The notes: generated by a model not told the origin, from the sequence alone. Shown: positions 18,185-27,931, counted from the first letter of the stretch. The stretch: DNA of 64,000 nt from Streptomyces narbonensis (GCF_014649015.1 NZ_BMSF01000005.1:62001-126000), one strand, 5' to 3'. Numbers and translations are program-made.

Positions 18185-19252
18185 GTGATCGTGCCGACCG
18201 GAACGCCCGACGTACTCCTCCGGACGGAGGGCCGGGCCGGGTTCATCACCCTGAACCGCCCCCGCGCCATCAACGCGCTCACCCACCCCATGGTCCTCGC
18301 CGTCGACCGGGCCCTCACCGACTGGGAGCACGACCCGGCCGTCACCACCGTCGTCATCGAGGGCTCGGGGGAGCGGGGCCTCTGCGCGGGCGGCGACATC
18401 CGCGCCATCCACGACGACGCCCGCGCCGGCGGCACGGCGTCCACGGCCTTCTGGCGGGACGAGTACCGGCTCAACGCCCGCATCTCCCGCTACCCGAAGC
18501 CCTACGTCGCCTTCATGGACGGCATCGTCATGGGCGGCGGCGTCGGCGTCTCCGCGCACGGCTCCGTCCGCGTCGTCACGGAACGCTCCAGGGTCGCCAT
18601 GCCGGAGACAGGCATCGGCCTCGTCCCGGACGTCGGCGGCACCTACCTCCTCGGCCGCGCCCCCGGTGAACTCGGCACCCATCTCGCTCTCACCGGCGCC
18701 CACATCGGCGCTGCCGACGCCCTCCTCACCGGCCTCGCCGACCACGTCGTCCCCTCCGCCGCGTTGCCCGCTCTGACCAGGGACCTGACCCTCCTGCCCG
18801 CCGACGAGGCCGTCGCCCGGCACGCCGTGACACCACAGCCCGGAGTCCTGGCCGAGCAGCGGACGTGGATCGACGCCTGCTATCGGCCGGAGACGGTCGA
18901 GGCGATCGTCGAGCAGCTCTTCGAGACCGGCGTCCCGGCCGCCAAGGAGGCCGCCACCACCCTCCTCGCGAAGTCCCCGACTGCGCTCAAGGCCACCCTG
19001 GCCACCCTCCGCCGCTCCCGCGGGCTCGCGACCCTCGAAGAGGTCCTGGACCTGGAGTTCCGGGTGTCCTGCACGGCACTCACCACCCCCGACCTCGTCG
19101 AGGGCATCCGCGCCCAGGTCGTCGACAAGGACCGTGACCCCCGCTGGGCGCCGCCGACGCTCCCCGAGGTCACGGACGCGGACGTCACCCGCTTCTTCTC
19201 GCCCCCGCCCGGCGGCGACCTCGGCCTGGCGGCCGCGCTCCCGCACGCGTAA
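18185..19252 (+). CDS. 3-hydroxyisobutyryl-CoA hydrolase-like enoyl-CoA hydratase
   Basis: 355 residues, longer than ordinary crotonases (about 260) and matching the 3-hydroxyisobutyryl-CoA hydrolase subgroup of valine breakdown. Visible blocks: GFITLNRPRAINALTHPMV, ERGLCAGGDIRAIHDD (oxyanion loop), YPKPYVAFMDGIVMGGGVGVSAH, and AMPETGIGLVPDVGGTYLL, with the Glu and Asp used by hydrolases. The C-terminal helices (FRVSCTAL, then EGIRAQVVDKDRDPRWAP) are also characteristic. GTG start at 18185, with a second in-frame GTG two codons on. Stands alone. Confidence 0.88.
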   Translation: MIVPTGTPDVLLRTEGRAGFITLNRPRAINALTHPMVLAVDRALTDWEHDPAVTTVVIEGSGERGLCAGGDIRAIHDDARAGGTASTAFWRDEYRLNARISRYPKPYVAFMDGIVMGGGVGVSAHGSVRVVTERSRVAMPETGIGLVPDVGGTYLLGRAPGELGTHLALTGAHIGAADALLTGLADHVVPSAALPALTRDLTLLPADEAVARHAVTPQPGVLAEQRTWIDACYRPETVEAIVEQLFETGVPAAKEAATTLLAKSPTALKATLATLRRSRGLATLEEVLDLEFRVSCTALTTPDLVEGIRAQVVDKDRDPRWAPPTLPEVTDADVTRFFSPPPGGDLGLAAALPHA

Positions 19253-19291
19253 CAGCCGCGCCCGCGGGGCCCGAGGCCCCCGGCCCACCCC

Positions 19292-19900
19292 TCAGCGGGG
19301 CCAGTCGGGGGCCGGGTCCTCGTCGAGCAGGGGACGCAGGGCGCCGACGAGCGCGCCGACGCACACGTCGCGCAGTTCGGTGCGGGTGCACGTCTCGTGC
19401 GTCAGCCAGTCGACGCACAGCACCTGGACGAAGACCAGCCAGCTCTTCACCACGGCGGACACGGCTTCCCGGGACCGGTCGTCGGCGAGCGGCAGCACGC
19501 CGAGGAGACGCTCGCGCAGGGCGTCGAGTTCGTCGGACATGATCGTCTGGACGAGCAGGTCCCCGGCCAGGACGCGGTTGGCCGCGAGGACGGTGTTGCG
19601 GTTCTCCGCGAAGTACTCGATGTGGGCGTCCAGCCCCTCCACGAGCTGCTCGACCAGCGTGTCGTCGGGATCGAACCGCGCCTTGGCGAGCAGCTCATCG
19701 GAGACCTGCTGGTAGAGGGCCGCGAAGAGATCGCGCTTGCTGGGGAAGTGCTGGTAGAGCAGCGCGCGGGAGACCCCCGCCTGCTCGGCCACGTCCTCCA
19801 TCAGGACGAGGTCGTACGGCTGCGCCGCGAAGAGCCGTGCGGCGACCCCCAGGAGCTGGGCGCGGCGGTCGGCGGGGCTGAGTCGTCTGCGGGGAGGCAC
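19292..19900 (-). CDS. TetR family regulator
   Basis: 202 residues. N-terminal helix-turn-helix: RAQLLGVAARLFAAQPYDLVLMEDVAEQAGVSRALLYQHFPSKRDLF (about 13-58, a textbook TetR pattern). The rest is a helical ligand and dimer domain. GTG start at 19900. It is divergent from a small membrane protein gene, with a strong inverted repeat between them, so repression of itself and that neighbour is the likely role. Confidence 0.93.
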   Translation of the reverse strand: MPPRRRLSPADRRAQLLGVAARLFAAQPYDLVLMEDVAEQAGVSRALLYQHFPSKRDLFAALYQQVSDELLAKARFDPDDTLVEQLVEGLDAHIEYFAENRNTVLAANRVLAGDLLVQTIMSDELDALRERLLGVLPLADDRSREAVSAVVKSWLVFVQVLCVDWLTHETCTRTELRDVCVGALVGALRPLLDEDPAPDWPR

Positions 19901-19913
19901 CCCGCCACTCTAC

Positions 19914-19972
19914 TTGACATACGTCTAGTAAGCGGCCGTACCCTACGGGGACACGTCTACTGGACGTGTGTC
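19914..19972 (+). promoter_or_regulatory. Promoter and TetR operator of the DUF4345-like gene
   Basis: A TTGACA -35 at 19914 is followed by TACCCT at 19939 (spacing a long 19). Just downstream, ACACGTC-TACTG-GACGTGT (19951-19969) is a perfect 7+5+7 inverted repeat. ACGTCTAGT inside the promoter (19921) echoes the operator's ACGTCTACT. A repressor bound here would block the + strand gene. Confidence 0.6.
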
Positions 19973-19993
19973 CACTAGCTGGGGGTTGCCGAC

Positions 19994-20410
19994 ATGACCA
20001 GAGCCAAGACGCTCCGGGGACTCGTCCTGACGATGGGGTACGCCTGCGCGGCGATCGGGATCGCCCACGTCCTGCTCGGAAACGCCTCGATCCCGGGCGC
20101 CGAGTCGGCCGGCCCGACGATCGACAGCCTCGGCCGCTTCTTCGGCGCGATCTTCGCCGGCTACGGCCTCGCCTGGCTCTGGGCGGCCAGGCAGCGGCCC
20201 ATTCCCGCCACCGCCGTCCGCCTGCTCACCGCGGTGTTCCTGCTGGGAGCCCTGGGCCGCCTCCTCTCCCTCGCCGTCCAGGGACGGCCCCACGGCTTCC
20301 AGCTGGCACTCGCCGCCCTCGAACTCGCCCTCTCCCCGCTGCTGTTCTGGCTCGCCGACGCCGAGGAGAAGGCGAACCCCGCGCCGCGCGCCCCGAGCGC
20401 GACCGCCTGA
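19994..20410 (+). CDS. Small four-helix membrane protein (DUF4345-like)
   Basis: 138 residues with four hydrophobic segments: LVLTMGYACAAIGIAHVLLG, FFGAIFAGYGLAWLWAA, LLTAVFLLGALGRLLSLAV and LALAALELALSPLLFWLAD. GRFFGAIFAGYGLAW resembles the DUF4345 family (from memory). The ATG at 19994 follows GGGGGTT. Function unknown; probably the target of the divergent TetR regulator. Confidence 0.7.
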   Translation: MTRAKTLRGLVLTMGYACAAIGIAHVLLGNASIPGAESAGPTIDSLGRFFGAIFAGYGLAWLWAARQRPIPATAVRLLTAVFLLGALGRLLSLAVQGRPHGFQLALAALELALSPLLFWLADAEEKANPAPRAPSATA

Positions 20411-20464
20411 CGGGCCGACGCGGGCGCGTCAGCCCCCGGTACCCGACCGGCCGGTGCGGGCGGG

Positions 20465-21268
20465 TCAGTCCCGGCGCCCGCCCGACCGGCGCCACCCGGG
20501 ACGCGACGGCGTGACGCGAGGAGTCTCGTGCCCGAGCGCCGCCGGCTCGCCGAGAGCCCCCGCCGCCGTCCGCCAGGCCTCGGTCACCGCACCGTGGGCC
20601 AAGGCGGTCGCCGCCGTCACGTCCTCGGGCAGCCGGATCGGCGCACCGATGTGCACGTGCAGGCCGGGTCTGCGCACGGGCGCCGTGAGGACCCCGGCGA
20701 TCTGCTTCGTGCGCCCGCCCGAGGTGATCCGGCGGGCGCCGGCCTGCCCGATCGGGACGACCGGCGCCCCGGTCGCCCGCGCCAGCCGCGCGAGCCCCGT
20801 GCGGAACAGCTCCGGCGGGTTCTCCGCGGCGTCCCCGCGGGGCGGGATACGGCCCTCCGCGTACAGCATCACGTGCCGCCCCGAAGCGAGCGCCACCGCC
20901 GCGTGGTCCAGTGCGGCGGCGGCCCGCGCCGAGTTCCGGTGGACCGGCACGTGACCCTCGCGGGCCAGTGCCCGGCCGAGCAGCGGGACCCGCCAGAGGC
21001 CCGCCGCGGCCAGCAGGACGGGCTCGACGGCCAACCGCCCGCGCAGCGCGGCGAGCACGAGCGCCGGGTCGGCCAGCGAGGTGTGGTTGACGACGAGGAT
21101 GCTGCCGGGTTCGAGACGGGTCCCGGGGTCGGTCGTGACGGTGAGACGACCGAAGAACGGGACGAGGTTCGCGGCGAGACGGCTGAGCACGGGCGGGCCC
21201 CCTGGATCCGAGCACGAAGCGGTGAACAGGACCATCGTCCCGAGGCTCCGCGGCGCGGACATGAGCAC
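20465..21268 (-). CDS. 1-acyl-sn-glycerol-3-phosphate acyltransferase-like (PlsC) protein
   Basis: 267 residues. Transfers an acyl chain to lysophosphatidate or a related acceptor at the membrane. Motif I is NHTSLAD (H-x4-D), motif II is near GHVPVHRNSA, motif III is YAEGRIPPRGD and motif IV is APVVPIGQAG. Start uncertain: ATG at 21268, a second ATG two codons on, or a GTG before LSRLAANLVPFFGRLTV would all keep the catalytic domain. No partner gene of lipid synthesis beside it. Confidence 0.85.
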   Translation of the reverse strand: MLMSAPRSLGTMVLFTASCSDPGGPPVLSRLAANLVPFFGRLTVTTDPGTRLEPGSILVVNHTSLADPALVLAALRGRLAVEPVLLAAAGLWRVPLLGRALAREGHVPVHRNSARAAAALDHAAVALASGRHVMLYAEGRIPPRGDAAENPPELFRTGLARLARATGAPVVPIGQAGARRITSGGRTKQIAGVLTAPVRRPGLHVHIGAPIRLPEDVTAATALAHGAVTEAWRTAAGALGEPAALGHETPRVTPSRPGWRRSGGRRD

Positions 21269-21464
21269 GCGTACTCATCCGCCGTGCGCGCGGCACCCAG
21301 TCCCGGATCCGCGCCCGCGCCGGTGGAGCCGGCCGAGGCGGCGGTTGACAAAGATCGAATACTGGCCGCTTCCGAGCCCACCTCGGCGCCGCCTCGTCTA
21401 CGCTGAGGCCCGAGCACACACCTGACGGGGAAACAGCGGAGTACGGGAGAGGGGGGCGGAACCA

Positions 21465-21995
21465 GTGGTACGTGCCGCGCGACAGCTCACGGCGCTCCTG
21501 ACCGTGGTCCTCTGCGCCCTGTGGTCCCTGCTCCTGCTCCAGACGCCGAGCGCCCAGGCGGCGACAGCCCCCGCCCGCGCGTCCGTGTCCGTATCCGCGT
21601 GCTCCGCAGCCTCGCACCACACCGCGCCGGCCGAAACACCAGACCACACCGCGCCGGCCGAAACACCGGACCGCAGCGCGCCGACCGAAGCGGTGGACCA
21701 CACCGCGCCGGTCGGATCCGTTCCCGATCACACCCCGCACGTCGGCGCCAAGCGCCCCGTCACGCCGCCGCCGGATCCGCACCTCGCGTCCGACACCGTC
21801 GCCGAACTCCCGGCGGCCGTCGAGCACTCCGTACGCTTCCCGGCGCCGCCCGCCGCGCCGGCCGCCGCGGTGCCCGACCTCTCCGTACCCGCCCGCGGTG
21901 TCCTCGCGGGCGGTCCCCGTCGTGAGCGCGCGCCGCCCGGCGACCGCCACGAACCGCGCGACTCCCGCGGCCCCCCTGCTCCCCGGCACAGCTGA
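21465..21995 (+). CDS. Secreted low-complexity protein, function unknown
   Basis: 176 residues. A signal peptide (LTALLTVVLCALWSLLLLQ, then SAQAA cleavage near 32) precedes a chain with HTAPAETPD-type units repeated four times (about 52-88), then Pro/Ala/His-rich sequence. No domain recognised and no HExxH-like site. GTG at 21465 after GAGAGGGG. It is 144 bases upstream of secDF in the same direction; low complexity means a chance frame cannot be fully excluded, though the signal peptide and ribosome site argue for a real gene. Confidence 0.5.
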   Translation: MVRAARQLTALLTVVLCALWSLLLLQTPSAQAATAPARASVSVSACSAASHHTAPAETPDHTAPAETPDRSAPTEAVDHTAPVGSVPDHTPHVGAKRPVTPPPDPHLASDTVAELPAAVEHSVRFPAPPAAPAAAVPDLSVPARGVLAGGPRRERAPPGDRHEPRDSRGPPAPRHS

Positions 21996-22138
21996 CGTTC
22001 TCCCGCGCCCGCCGTCCGGGCCATCGGCATGCCCCGGACCGGCCCTTCATCGGCGCGTATCCGACCGTTCGTCCGGCACGGACGGCAGGGCCCCGCCACT
22101 GGCGGCCCGCCGACCGTGCGCCGCCCGTGGAGTCACGC

Positions 22139-24463
22139 ATGTCCTCCTTGTCCTCCCGTGCCGTCCTCTGGCGCGCGCTCCTCGCGCTCGCCGTCGTCGC
22201 GCTCTCCGTCTGGATCACCCTGACCACCCCGCCCCGCCTCGGACTCGACCTCCGCGGCGGGACCCGCATCGTCCTGGAGACCCGGGATACGCCCACCGTC
22301 CGCGCCGACGCGGCGGCCACCGACCGCGCCCTGGAGGTCCTGCGCAAGCGCGTCGACGGCCTCGGCGTCGCCGAGCCCTCCCTCGCCCGCTCCGGCGAGC
22401 GCCGCATCGTCGTCGAACTTCCCGGCCTGCGCGACCCGCGCCAGGCCGCCGAGGTCATCGGCCGCACGGCGCAGCTCACCCTCCACGCCGTCAGCGGCGC
22501 CGCCCAGGGACCGGCCGGACCGGCGGCCGCCGACGGCAAGCGCGTCCTCGCCGACCCCGACGCCCCGGGCAGCTTCTTTGCGCTCGCCGCACCCGCCCTC
22601 ACCGGCGAGGGAGTCGAGGAGGCCGAGGCCGTCCTCGACACCGCGACCGGCCGCGGCTGGACCGTCGACCTCTCCTTCCGCGACCGGGCCGCCGCCACCT
22701 GGGCGCGGCTCACCGGCGACGCCGCCTGCGCGGCGCCCGGAGACCCGGCCCGCAGGGTCGCGATCGTCCTCGACGACCGGATCGTCTCCGCACCCGCCAT
22801 GCAGACCGGCGTCCCCTGCGGGTCGGGCATCGGCGGCGGCTCCGCGCAGATCACCGGAGGCTTCTCCGGGAAGGAGGCCCGCGACCTCGCCGCGCTCGTC
22901 CAGGGCGGCGCGCTGCCCGTCCCCGTGACGACCGTCGAACAGAGCACCGTGGGACCGACGCTCGGCGCCGACGCCATCCGCGCCAGCGCCCTCGCCGCCG
23001 TGATCGGCCTGGCCTGCACCGGCGTCTTCGTCATCGTCGTCTACCGCCTCCTCGGCCTCCTCGCGACCCTCGCCCTCCTGCTGTACGGACTGATCTCGTA
23101 CGCCGCCGTCGTCGCCCTCGGAGCCACCCTCACCCTGCCCGGACTCGCGGGCTTCGTCCTGGCCGTCGGCATCGCCGTCGACGCCAACGTCCTCGTCTTC
23201 GAACGGGCCAGGGAGGAGTACGCGGCCCTGGGCCGGCCCGCCGCCGCGCGTGACCCGCGCCGGCCGGTGGCGACGGCCTTCGGCAAGGTGTGGAGCGCCG
23301 TCGCGGACTCCAACGTCACCACCCTGATCGCGGCGGGCCTGCTCTTCGTCTTCGCCTCGGGCCCGGTCAAGGGCTTCGGGGTGACGCTCGCGATCGGTGT
23401 CGTCGCCTCCATGCTCACTGCCATGGTCATCACCCGCCTCCTCGCGGAGTGGGCGCTGCGGCTGCCCGCCGTGCGCCGGCGTCCCGCGATCACCGGCATC
23501 GCCGGCCTCGGCCGGCTGCGGAAGCGGCTCAACCGGCGCGTGCCCCGGCTCATGGTCCGGCGCCGCAGCTGGCTGACCGGCTGCGCCGCGCTCCTGCTGG
23601 TGGCCCTGGCCGGGATCGGCGTCCGGGGACTGGAGCTCGGCATCGAGTTCACCGGCGGCCGGGTCGTCCAGTACGCCGCCGAACGCCCCGTGGACGCCGA
23701 CACGGCACGCGCGGCCGTCGCAGGCGCGGGCTTCTCCGACGCCGTCGTCCAGACGACCGGCGACGGATCCGTCTCGGTACGCACCCGGGAGACCGGGGAC
23801 GACGAACAGCGGGAGATCCGCGAGGCGCTCGGCCGTGCCACGGGACCGGTTGCCGTGGAGCGCGACGACCTGATCGGCCCGAGCCTCGGCGGCGAGCTGC
23901 GCACCCACGCCCTTATCGCCCTCGGCCTCGCGGTGGCGGCCCAGCTCCTCTACCTGACCGTCCGGTTCCGCTGGACGTACGCGGCGGCCACGGTCGCGGC
24001 CATGGCCCAGGACGTGCTGCTGGTCGTCGGACTGTTCGCCTGGCTGGGCAAGCCCGTCGACAGCGTGTTCCTCGCCGCGCTGCTGACCGTCGTCGGCTAC
24101 TCGGTCAACGACTCCGTGGTCGTCCTCGACCGGCTGCGCGAACTGAGGCGCCGGGGCGGCGGCGTCCCGCTCCCGGACCTCGCCGACAGGGCGATCGCCC
24201 AGACCCTCCCCCGCACGGTCAACACCGGCATGGGCGCGCTCTTCGTCCTGGTGGCCCTGGCCGTCCTGGGCGGCGACTCGCTCACGGACTTCTCCGTCGC
24301 CGTGCTCGCCGGAGTGGTCTTCGGCATGGCGTCCACCGTCTTCACCGCGATGCCGCTGGCCGTCACCCTGGAGTCCCGCCACCCGGCGCCCGCTCCCCGA
24401 GGCGAGACCGCTCCGCGACAGCGGGCGGGCTCGGGCCGGGACCGCACGGGGGCGGTGGTGTGA
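22139..24463 (+). CDS. secDF: Fused protein translocase subunit SecDF
   Basis: 774 residues, SecD and SecF in one chain. It uses the proton gradient to help pull secreted proteins out of the Sec channel. SecD half: first transmembrane helix at 12-28, LGLDLRGGTRIVLE, the periplasmic domain, then helices from about 280 (AVIGLACTGVFVIVVYRLLG and AVGIAVDANVLVFERAREE). SecF half from about 480: GLELGIEFTGGRVVQ and SVNDSVVVLDRLRE. Streptomyces usually has separate secD and secF near apt/relA, so this is likely a second, accessory copy. ATG at 22139 preferred over GTG at 22127. Confidence 0.93.
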   Translation: MSSLSSRAVLWRALLALAVVALSVWITLTTPPRLGLDLRGGTRIVLETRDTPTVRADAAATDRALEVLRKRVDGLGVAEPSLARSGERRIVVELPGLRDPRQAAEVIGRTAQLTLHAVSGAAQGPAGPAAADGKRVLADPDAPGSFFALAAPALTGEGVEEAEAVLDTATGRGWTVDLSFRDRAAATWARLTGDAACAAPGDPARRVAIVLDDRIVSAPAMQTGVPCGSGIGGGSAQITGGFSGKEARDLAALVQGGALPVPVTTVEQSTVGPTLGADAIRASALAAVIGLACTGVFVIVVYRLLGLLATLALLLYGLISYAAVVALGATLTLPGLAGFVLAVGIAVDANVLVFERAREEYAALGRPAAARDPRRPVATAFGKVWSAVADSNVTTLIAAGLLFVFASGPVKGFGVTLAIGVVASMLTAMVITRLLAEWALRLPAVRRRPAITGIAGLGRLRKRLNRRVPRLMVRRRSWLTGCAALLLVALAGIGVRGLELGIEFTGGRVVQYAAERPVDADTARAAVAGAGFSDAVVQTTGDGSVSVRTRETGDDEQREIREALGRATGPVAVERDDLIGPSLGGELRTHALIALGLAVAAQLLYLTVRFRWTYAAATVAAMAQDVLLVVGLFAWLGKPVDSVFLAALLTVVGYSVNDSVVVLDRLRELRRRGGGVPLPDLADRAIAQTLPRTVNTGMGALFVLVALAVLGGDSLTDFSVAVLAGVVFGMASTVFTAMPLAVTLESRHPAPAPRGETAPRQRAGSGRDRTGAVV

Positions 24464-24560
24464 CGGGGGATCCCAGGGAGCACGGCGACTGCCCGCAGGG
24501 AGCTCATCCGGCGATCGCGATCCCCCGGGGTGCTCAACCGGCGATCCCCCGCGGGCAGGG

Positions 24561-24675
24561 TCGGCGATCCCCGGCGGGCTCAGCGGCGACCCCCAGGGGG
24601 CTGAGGCGGCGATGCCTGCCGGGCTGAGTCGGCGATCCCCGGCGGGCTGAGCCGCTGACGCCCCGGGCACTCAGC
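24561..24675. repeat. Five degenerate tandem copies of a 23-bp unit
   Basis: Units begin CGGCGATCCCCGGCGGGCTGAG and end at the 3' end of the glycosyltransferase gene. The stretch 24464-24670 between the convergent secDF and glycosyltransferase genes is made largely of this repeat. Its short inverted arms could act in termination. Confidence 0.75.
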
Positions 24676-25891
24676 CGCGCCGCAGGCCCCGGTCGGGCCC
24701 GGACAGCTCGGACTCGATCAGGTCGGCGGCGCGGAGCGTGCCGCCCTCGTGCGCCATGTCCGCCTGGATCGCGGCCGCCCGGCGGGCCACCTCGGGGTCG
24801 CCGACGAGGGCGAGCACGGCCTCGCGCAGCCGCTCGGGGGTGACGTCCTCCATCGGCAGGTGCCGGGCGACCCCCAGGGCCTGGAGCACCTCGGCGTTCC
24901 CGAACTGGTCGACGGCCTGCGGGACGGCGACCATCGGCGTGGCGGTGGCCAGACCCTCCTGGCTGCCGCCCGCGCCCGCGTGCGTGACGAACGCGTCGGC
25001 CTGCCGCAGGATCGCCAACTGGGGTACCCAGGAGTGCACTTCGACGTTGCCCGGAAGCTCGCCGAGCTCGGCGGGATCGACGAACCTTCCGATCTGCAGG
25101 ACGACATGCCAGTCCGGAAGCGTGCGGAACGCCTCCGCGCAGGTCCGGTAGAACTCCGGCCGCTTCGTGAAGGAGGACCCCAGCGACACCAGGACCACCT
25201 TCTCCGCACCCGCCGGCCGCCGCCACTCGCCCTGGTCGGCGCGGGCGCCCTGGCAGGCGCCGACGAAGGTGTAGACGGACTCGTCGACCCGGTCGGCGTG
25301 CGGCTGGAGCGCCCGGGGGATGAGCACGAGCGCGCGCCTCGGCCGCGCGATCAGCCGGTCCGGGTGGGTGTCGACCCGGTGTTCGGCCAGCCACGCCTCG
25401 AACCGCGCGTAGTACGCCCTGCCGCGCGGCGACGCCTTGAGCTCGGCGAACATCGGCTCGGCGACCTCCTCCTCGTATCCCTCCCACGGCACGAGGTTCG
25501 GCCACAGGGAGAGCGAGGGCACGCCCCAGGTGTGGGCGAGCACGGGGGCCGGGTAGGCGGTGATGTCGTGGAGCACGAGATCCGGCACGTCCTCCTCGAA
25601 GGCCTTGGCGAGCTGCGGCAGGGCCTGCACGGCGTCGTTGAGGAACGGCTCGACGTGGTCGATGAGCTCCGTGCCCCAGGCGTCCGGGTCGTCGTCGGTC
25701 GGCAGCGTCGAGGCGTAGACGACGGGCGTGGCTCCCGTATCCGCGACCTTCTCGGCGAAGGGGGCGGGGACGGCGTAACTGACGCGGTGGCCGCGCGCGA
25801 CGAGCTCACGGATGACTTCCAGGCTCGGGTTCACGTGTCCGTGGGCGGCGATCGAGAACATGGCCAGGTGGGCGGGGGGAGCGGGGGTCAT
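24671..25891 (-). CDS. Macrolide-type glycosyltransferase (GT1, MGT family)
   Basis: 406 residues. Transfers a sugar from a nucleotide sugar (UDP-glucose in OleD/Mgt relatives) to small acceptors, often inactivating macrolides. N-terminal acceptor domain: [31 protein letters not shown], containing the catalytic His of AHGH. C-terminal donor domain: [10 protein letters not shown], then [50 protein letters not shown], the GT1 signature. ATG at 25891. It stands alone rather than in a macrolide cluster, so self-protection or xenobiotic glucosylation is more likely than biosynthesis. Confidence 0.92.
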   Translation of the reverse strand: MTPAPPAHLAMFSIAAHGHVNPSLEVIRELVARGHRVSYAVPAPFAEKVADTGATPVVYASTLPTDDDPDAWGTELIDHVEPFLNDAVQALPQLAKAFEEDVPDLVLHDITAYPAPVLAHTWGVPSLSLWPNLVPWEGYEEEVAEPMFAELKASPRGRAYYARFEAWLAEHRVDTHPDRLIARPRRALVLIPRALQPHADRVDESVYTFVGACQGARADQGEWRRPAGAEKVVLVSLGSSFTKRPEFYRTCAEAFRTLPDWHVVLQIGRFVDPAELGELPGNVEVHSWVPQLAILRQADAFVTHAGAGGSQEGLATATPMVAVPQAVDQFGNAEVLQALGVARHLPMEDVTPERLREAVLALVGDPEVARRAAAIQADMAHEGGTLRAADLIESELSGPDRGLRRG

Positions 25892-26091
25892 GGCGGCCAC
25901 CCTAGATACGGCGATACGTGCCGTTGACCGCCGCGAAGTCCGGTCTGGGCGGCGGGAGAGGCCCCGGCGCCCGCCCCCGTACGAGAAGGGCGGGCGCCGG
26001 GACTGCCGTTCGGTGGAGCGAGCGGGGAACGGCGGGCTGACGGGCGGGGCGCCGGCTGTCGCGGAAGGGGCGGCTGCCCGGCGGGTCCGGT

Positions 26092-26264
26092 TGCCGGGCT
26101 CGATACCGGTCACGTGGCCGGACGTCTGGTGCCGGGCTCGAACGGTCACCTGGACGGTGTCGGATGCCGGGGCTCGATACCGGTCACCCGGCCGGGTGCC
26201 GGGTGGCGGGTGCCGGGTGCCGGTGCCGCGTGGCGGGTGCCGGTGCCGGGTGTCGGGTGCCGGC
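26092..26264. repeat. Repeat-rich gap: three ~36-bp copies, then a GGTGCC-type microsatellite
   Basis: TGCCGGGCTCGATACCGGTC and its variants recur at 26092, 26130 and 26165. From 26190 to 26264 the sequence is an imperfect run of GGGTGCC. The whole 384-base gap 25892-26275 upstream of the glycosyltransferase gene shows no coding sequence. Confidence 0.75.
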
Positions 26265-26275
26265 CGGGGCCTCGG

Positions 26276-27931
26276 CTACCGGGGCAGGCGGTCGAGCAGT
26301 CCCGCGAAGTCCGTGCCCGCCGGGAGGGTGCCGAAGGCGAGACCGCGGTCGCCGGCGAGGCGCGACGCGCAGAACGCGTCCGCGACGGCGGCCGGCGCGT
26401 GCCGGACCAGCAGCGAACCCTGGAGCACGAGCGCGGCCCGCTCGACGAGCCGCCGGGCGCGCAGCTGCGCGTCCTCGGTGAGGACGAGCTCCGCGCGCAG
26501 CTCCCGCCACGCGGCGTCGAGCCGCCGGTCCGCCCCGAGGGCCGCCTCGATCTCCGCGCCGAAGGCTTCGAGGGACTCCGGCTCACGGGCCAGCGCACGC
26601 AGCAGGTCGAGCGCGTTGACGTTGCCGGAGCCCTCCCAGATGCCGTTGAGCGGCGCGTCGCGGTAGAGACGGGGCAGGCCGGACGCCTCGTCGTAGCCGT
26701 TGCCGCCGAGGCACTCCAGGGCCTCGGCGACCGCGGCCGGCTGCCGCTTGCAGACCCAGTACTTGCCGACCGCCGTGGCCAGCCGCAGGAAGGCCCGCTC
26801 CCCGGCGTCACCGCGCTGGGCACGGTCCGCCGCGCCGGCCAGCCGCAGCGCGAGAGCGGTCGCCGCCTCGGACTCCAGGCCCAGGTCGGCCAGGACGTTC
26901 CGCATCAGCGGCTGCTCGACGAGCCGCGCGCCGAAGACGGACCGGTGGCGCGCGTGGTGGGCGGCCTGCGCGAGCGCGGCGCGCGTGCCGGAGGCGGAGC
27001 CCAGCACACAGTCCAGCCGGGTCATGGTCACCATGTCGATGATGGTGCGCACGCCCTTGCCCTCGTCGCCGACGAGCCAGGCGACGGTGTCGTCGAACTC
27101 GGGCTCGCTGCTGGCGTTGGAGCGGTTGCCCAGCTTGTCCTTCAGCCGCTGGATGCGGAACGTGTTGCGGCTGCCGTCGGGCAGCACCCGCGGCACGAGG
27201 AAGCAGGACAGACCGCCGGGCGCCTGGGCGAGGACGAGGAAGAGGTCGTTCATCGGCGCGCTCGTGAACCACTTGTGCCCGCGCAGCCGCCACGTCCCGT
27301 CCGGCTGCTCCTCGGCGACGGTGGTGTTGGCGCGGACGTCTGTGCCGCCCTGCTTCTCCGTCATGCCCATCCCGGCCAGCAGACCGCGCTTCCCGCCGGG
27401 CGCGCGCAGCCCCGGGTCGTACACCCGGCTGGTGAGCAACGGCTCGTAGAGCGCGGCGAGTTCGGGGGAGCGGCGCAGGGCAGGGACGACCGCGTACGTC
27501 ATGGAGACGGGACAGCCGTGCCCGGCCTCGGTGCTGCTCCACACCATGAACCCGGCGGCGCGCGCCACATGGGCGCCGGGCCGCGGATCGGCCCAGGCAC
27601 TGCCGGCGAGCCCCTCGCTCACCGCCACGTCCATGAGGGAGTGGTACGAGGGGTGGAAGTCGACCTCGTCGACGCGGTGGCCGTAGCGGTCGTGGGTGCG
27701 TAGCACGGGCTCGTACCGATTCGCCTCCTCGGCCCAGCGCTGCGTCTCCTCACTGCCCGCGAGCCGGCCGATCCGGTGCAGGTCGTCGAGGTACCACTCC
27801 GCGCCCTCCCGGCGCACACCCTCGATCAGCACCGGGTCGTCGGCCACGTCGTGGCCGGTGAGCGGCGGGGGCTGGTTGGTCACCTCGTGCGTCACGGCGC
27901 TCGGGGCGGTGCGGGGGACGGTGGCGGTCAT
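26276..27931 (-). CDS. AidB-like acyl-CoA dehydrogenase
   Basis: 551 residues, longer than ordinary acyl-CoA dehydrogenases (about 385) and matching the AidB group linked to the adaptive response to DNA alkylation. N-terminal YEPVLRTHDRYGHRVDEVDFHPSYHSLM is AidB-like. FAD-binding blocks include GMGMTEKQGGTDVRANTT and LRGHKWFTSAPMNDLFLVLA; LGGNGYDEASGLPRLYRDAPLNGIWEGSGNV is the C-terminal domain with the E-G-S-G-N-V motif. The start is ATG at 27931. A TetR gene lies 85 bases upstream in the same direction. An AlkB-like gene lies 11 kb away. Confidence 0.9.
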   Translation of the reverse strand: MTATVPRTAPSAVTHEVTNQPPPLTGHDVADDPVLIEGVRREGAEWYLDDLHRIGRLAGSEETQRWAEEANRYEPVLRTHDRYGHRVDEVDFHPSYHSLMDVAVSEGLAGSAWADPRPGAHVARAAGFMVWSSTEAGHGCPVSMTYAVVPALRRSPELAALYEPLLTSRVYDPGLRAPGGKRGLLAGMGMTEKQGGTDVRANTTVAEEQPDGTWRLRGHKWFTSAPMNDLFLVLAQAPGGLSCFLVPRVLPDGSRNTFRIQRLKDKLGNRSNASSEPEFDDTVAWLVGDEGKGVRTIIDMVTMTRLDCVLGSASGTRAALAQAAHHARHRSVFGARLVEQPLMRNVLADLGLESEAATALALRLAGAADRAQRGDAGERAFLRLATAVGKYWVCKRQPAAVAEALECLGGNGYDEASGLPRLYRDAPLNGIWEGSGNVNALDLLRALAREPESLEAFGAEIEAALGADRRLDAAWRELRAELVLTEDAQLRARRLVERAALVLQGSLLVRHAPAAVADAFCASRLAGDRGLAFGTLPAGTDFAGLLDRLPR

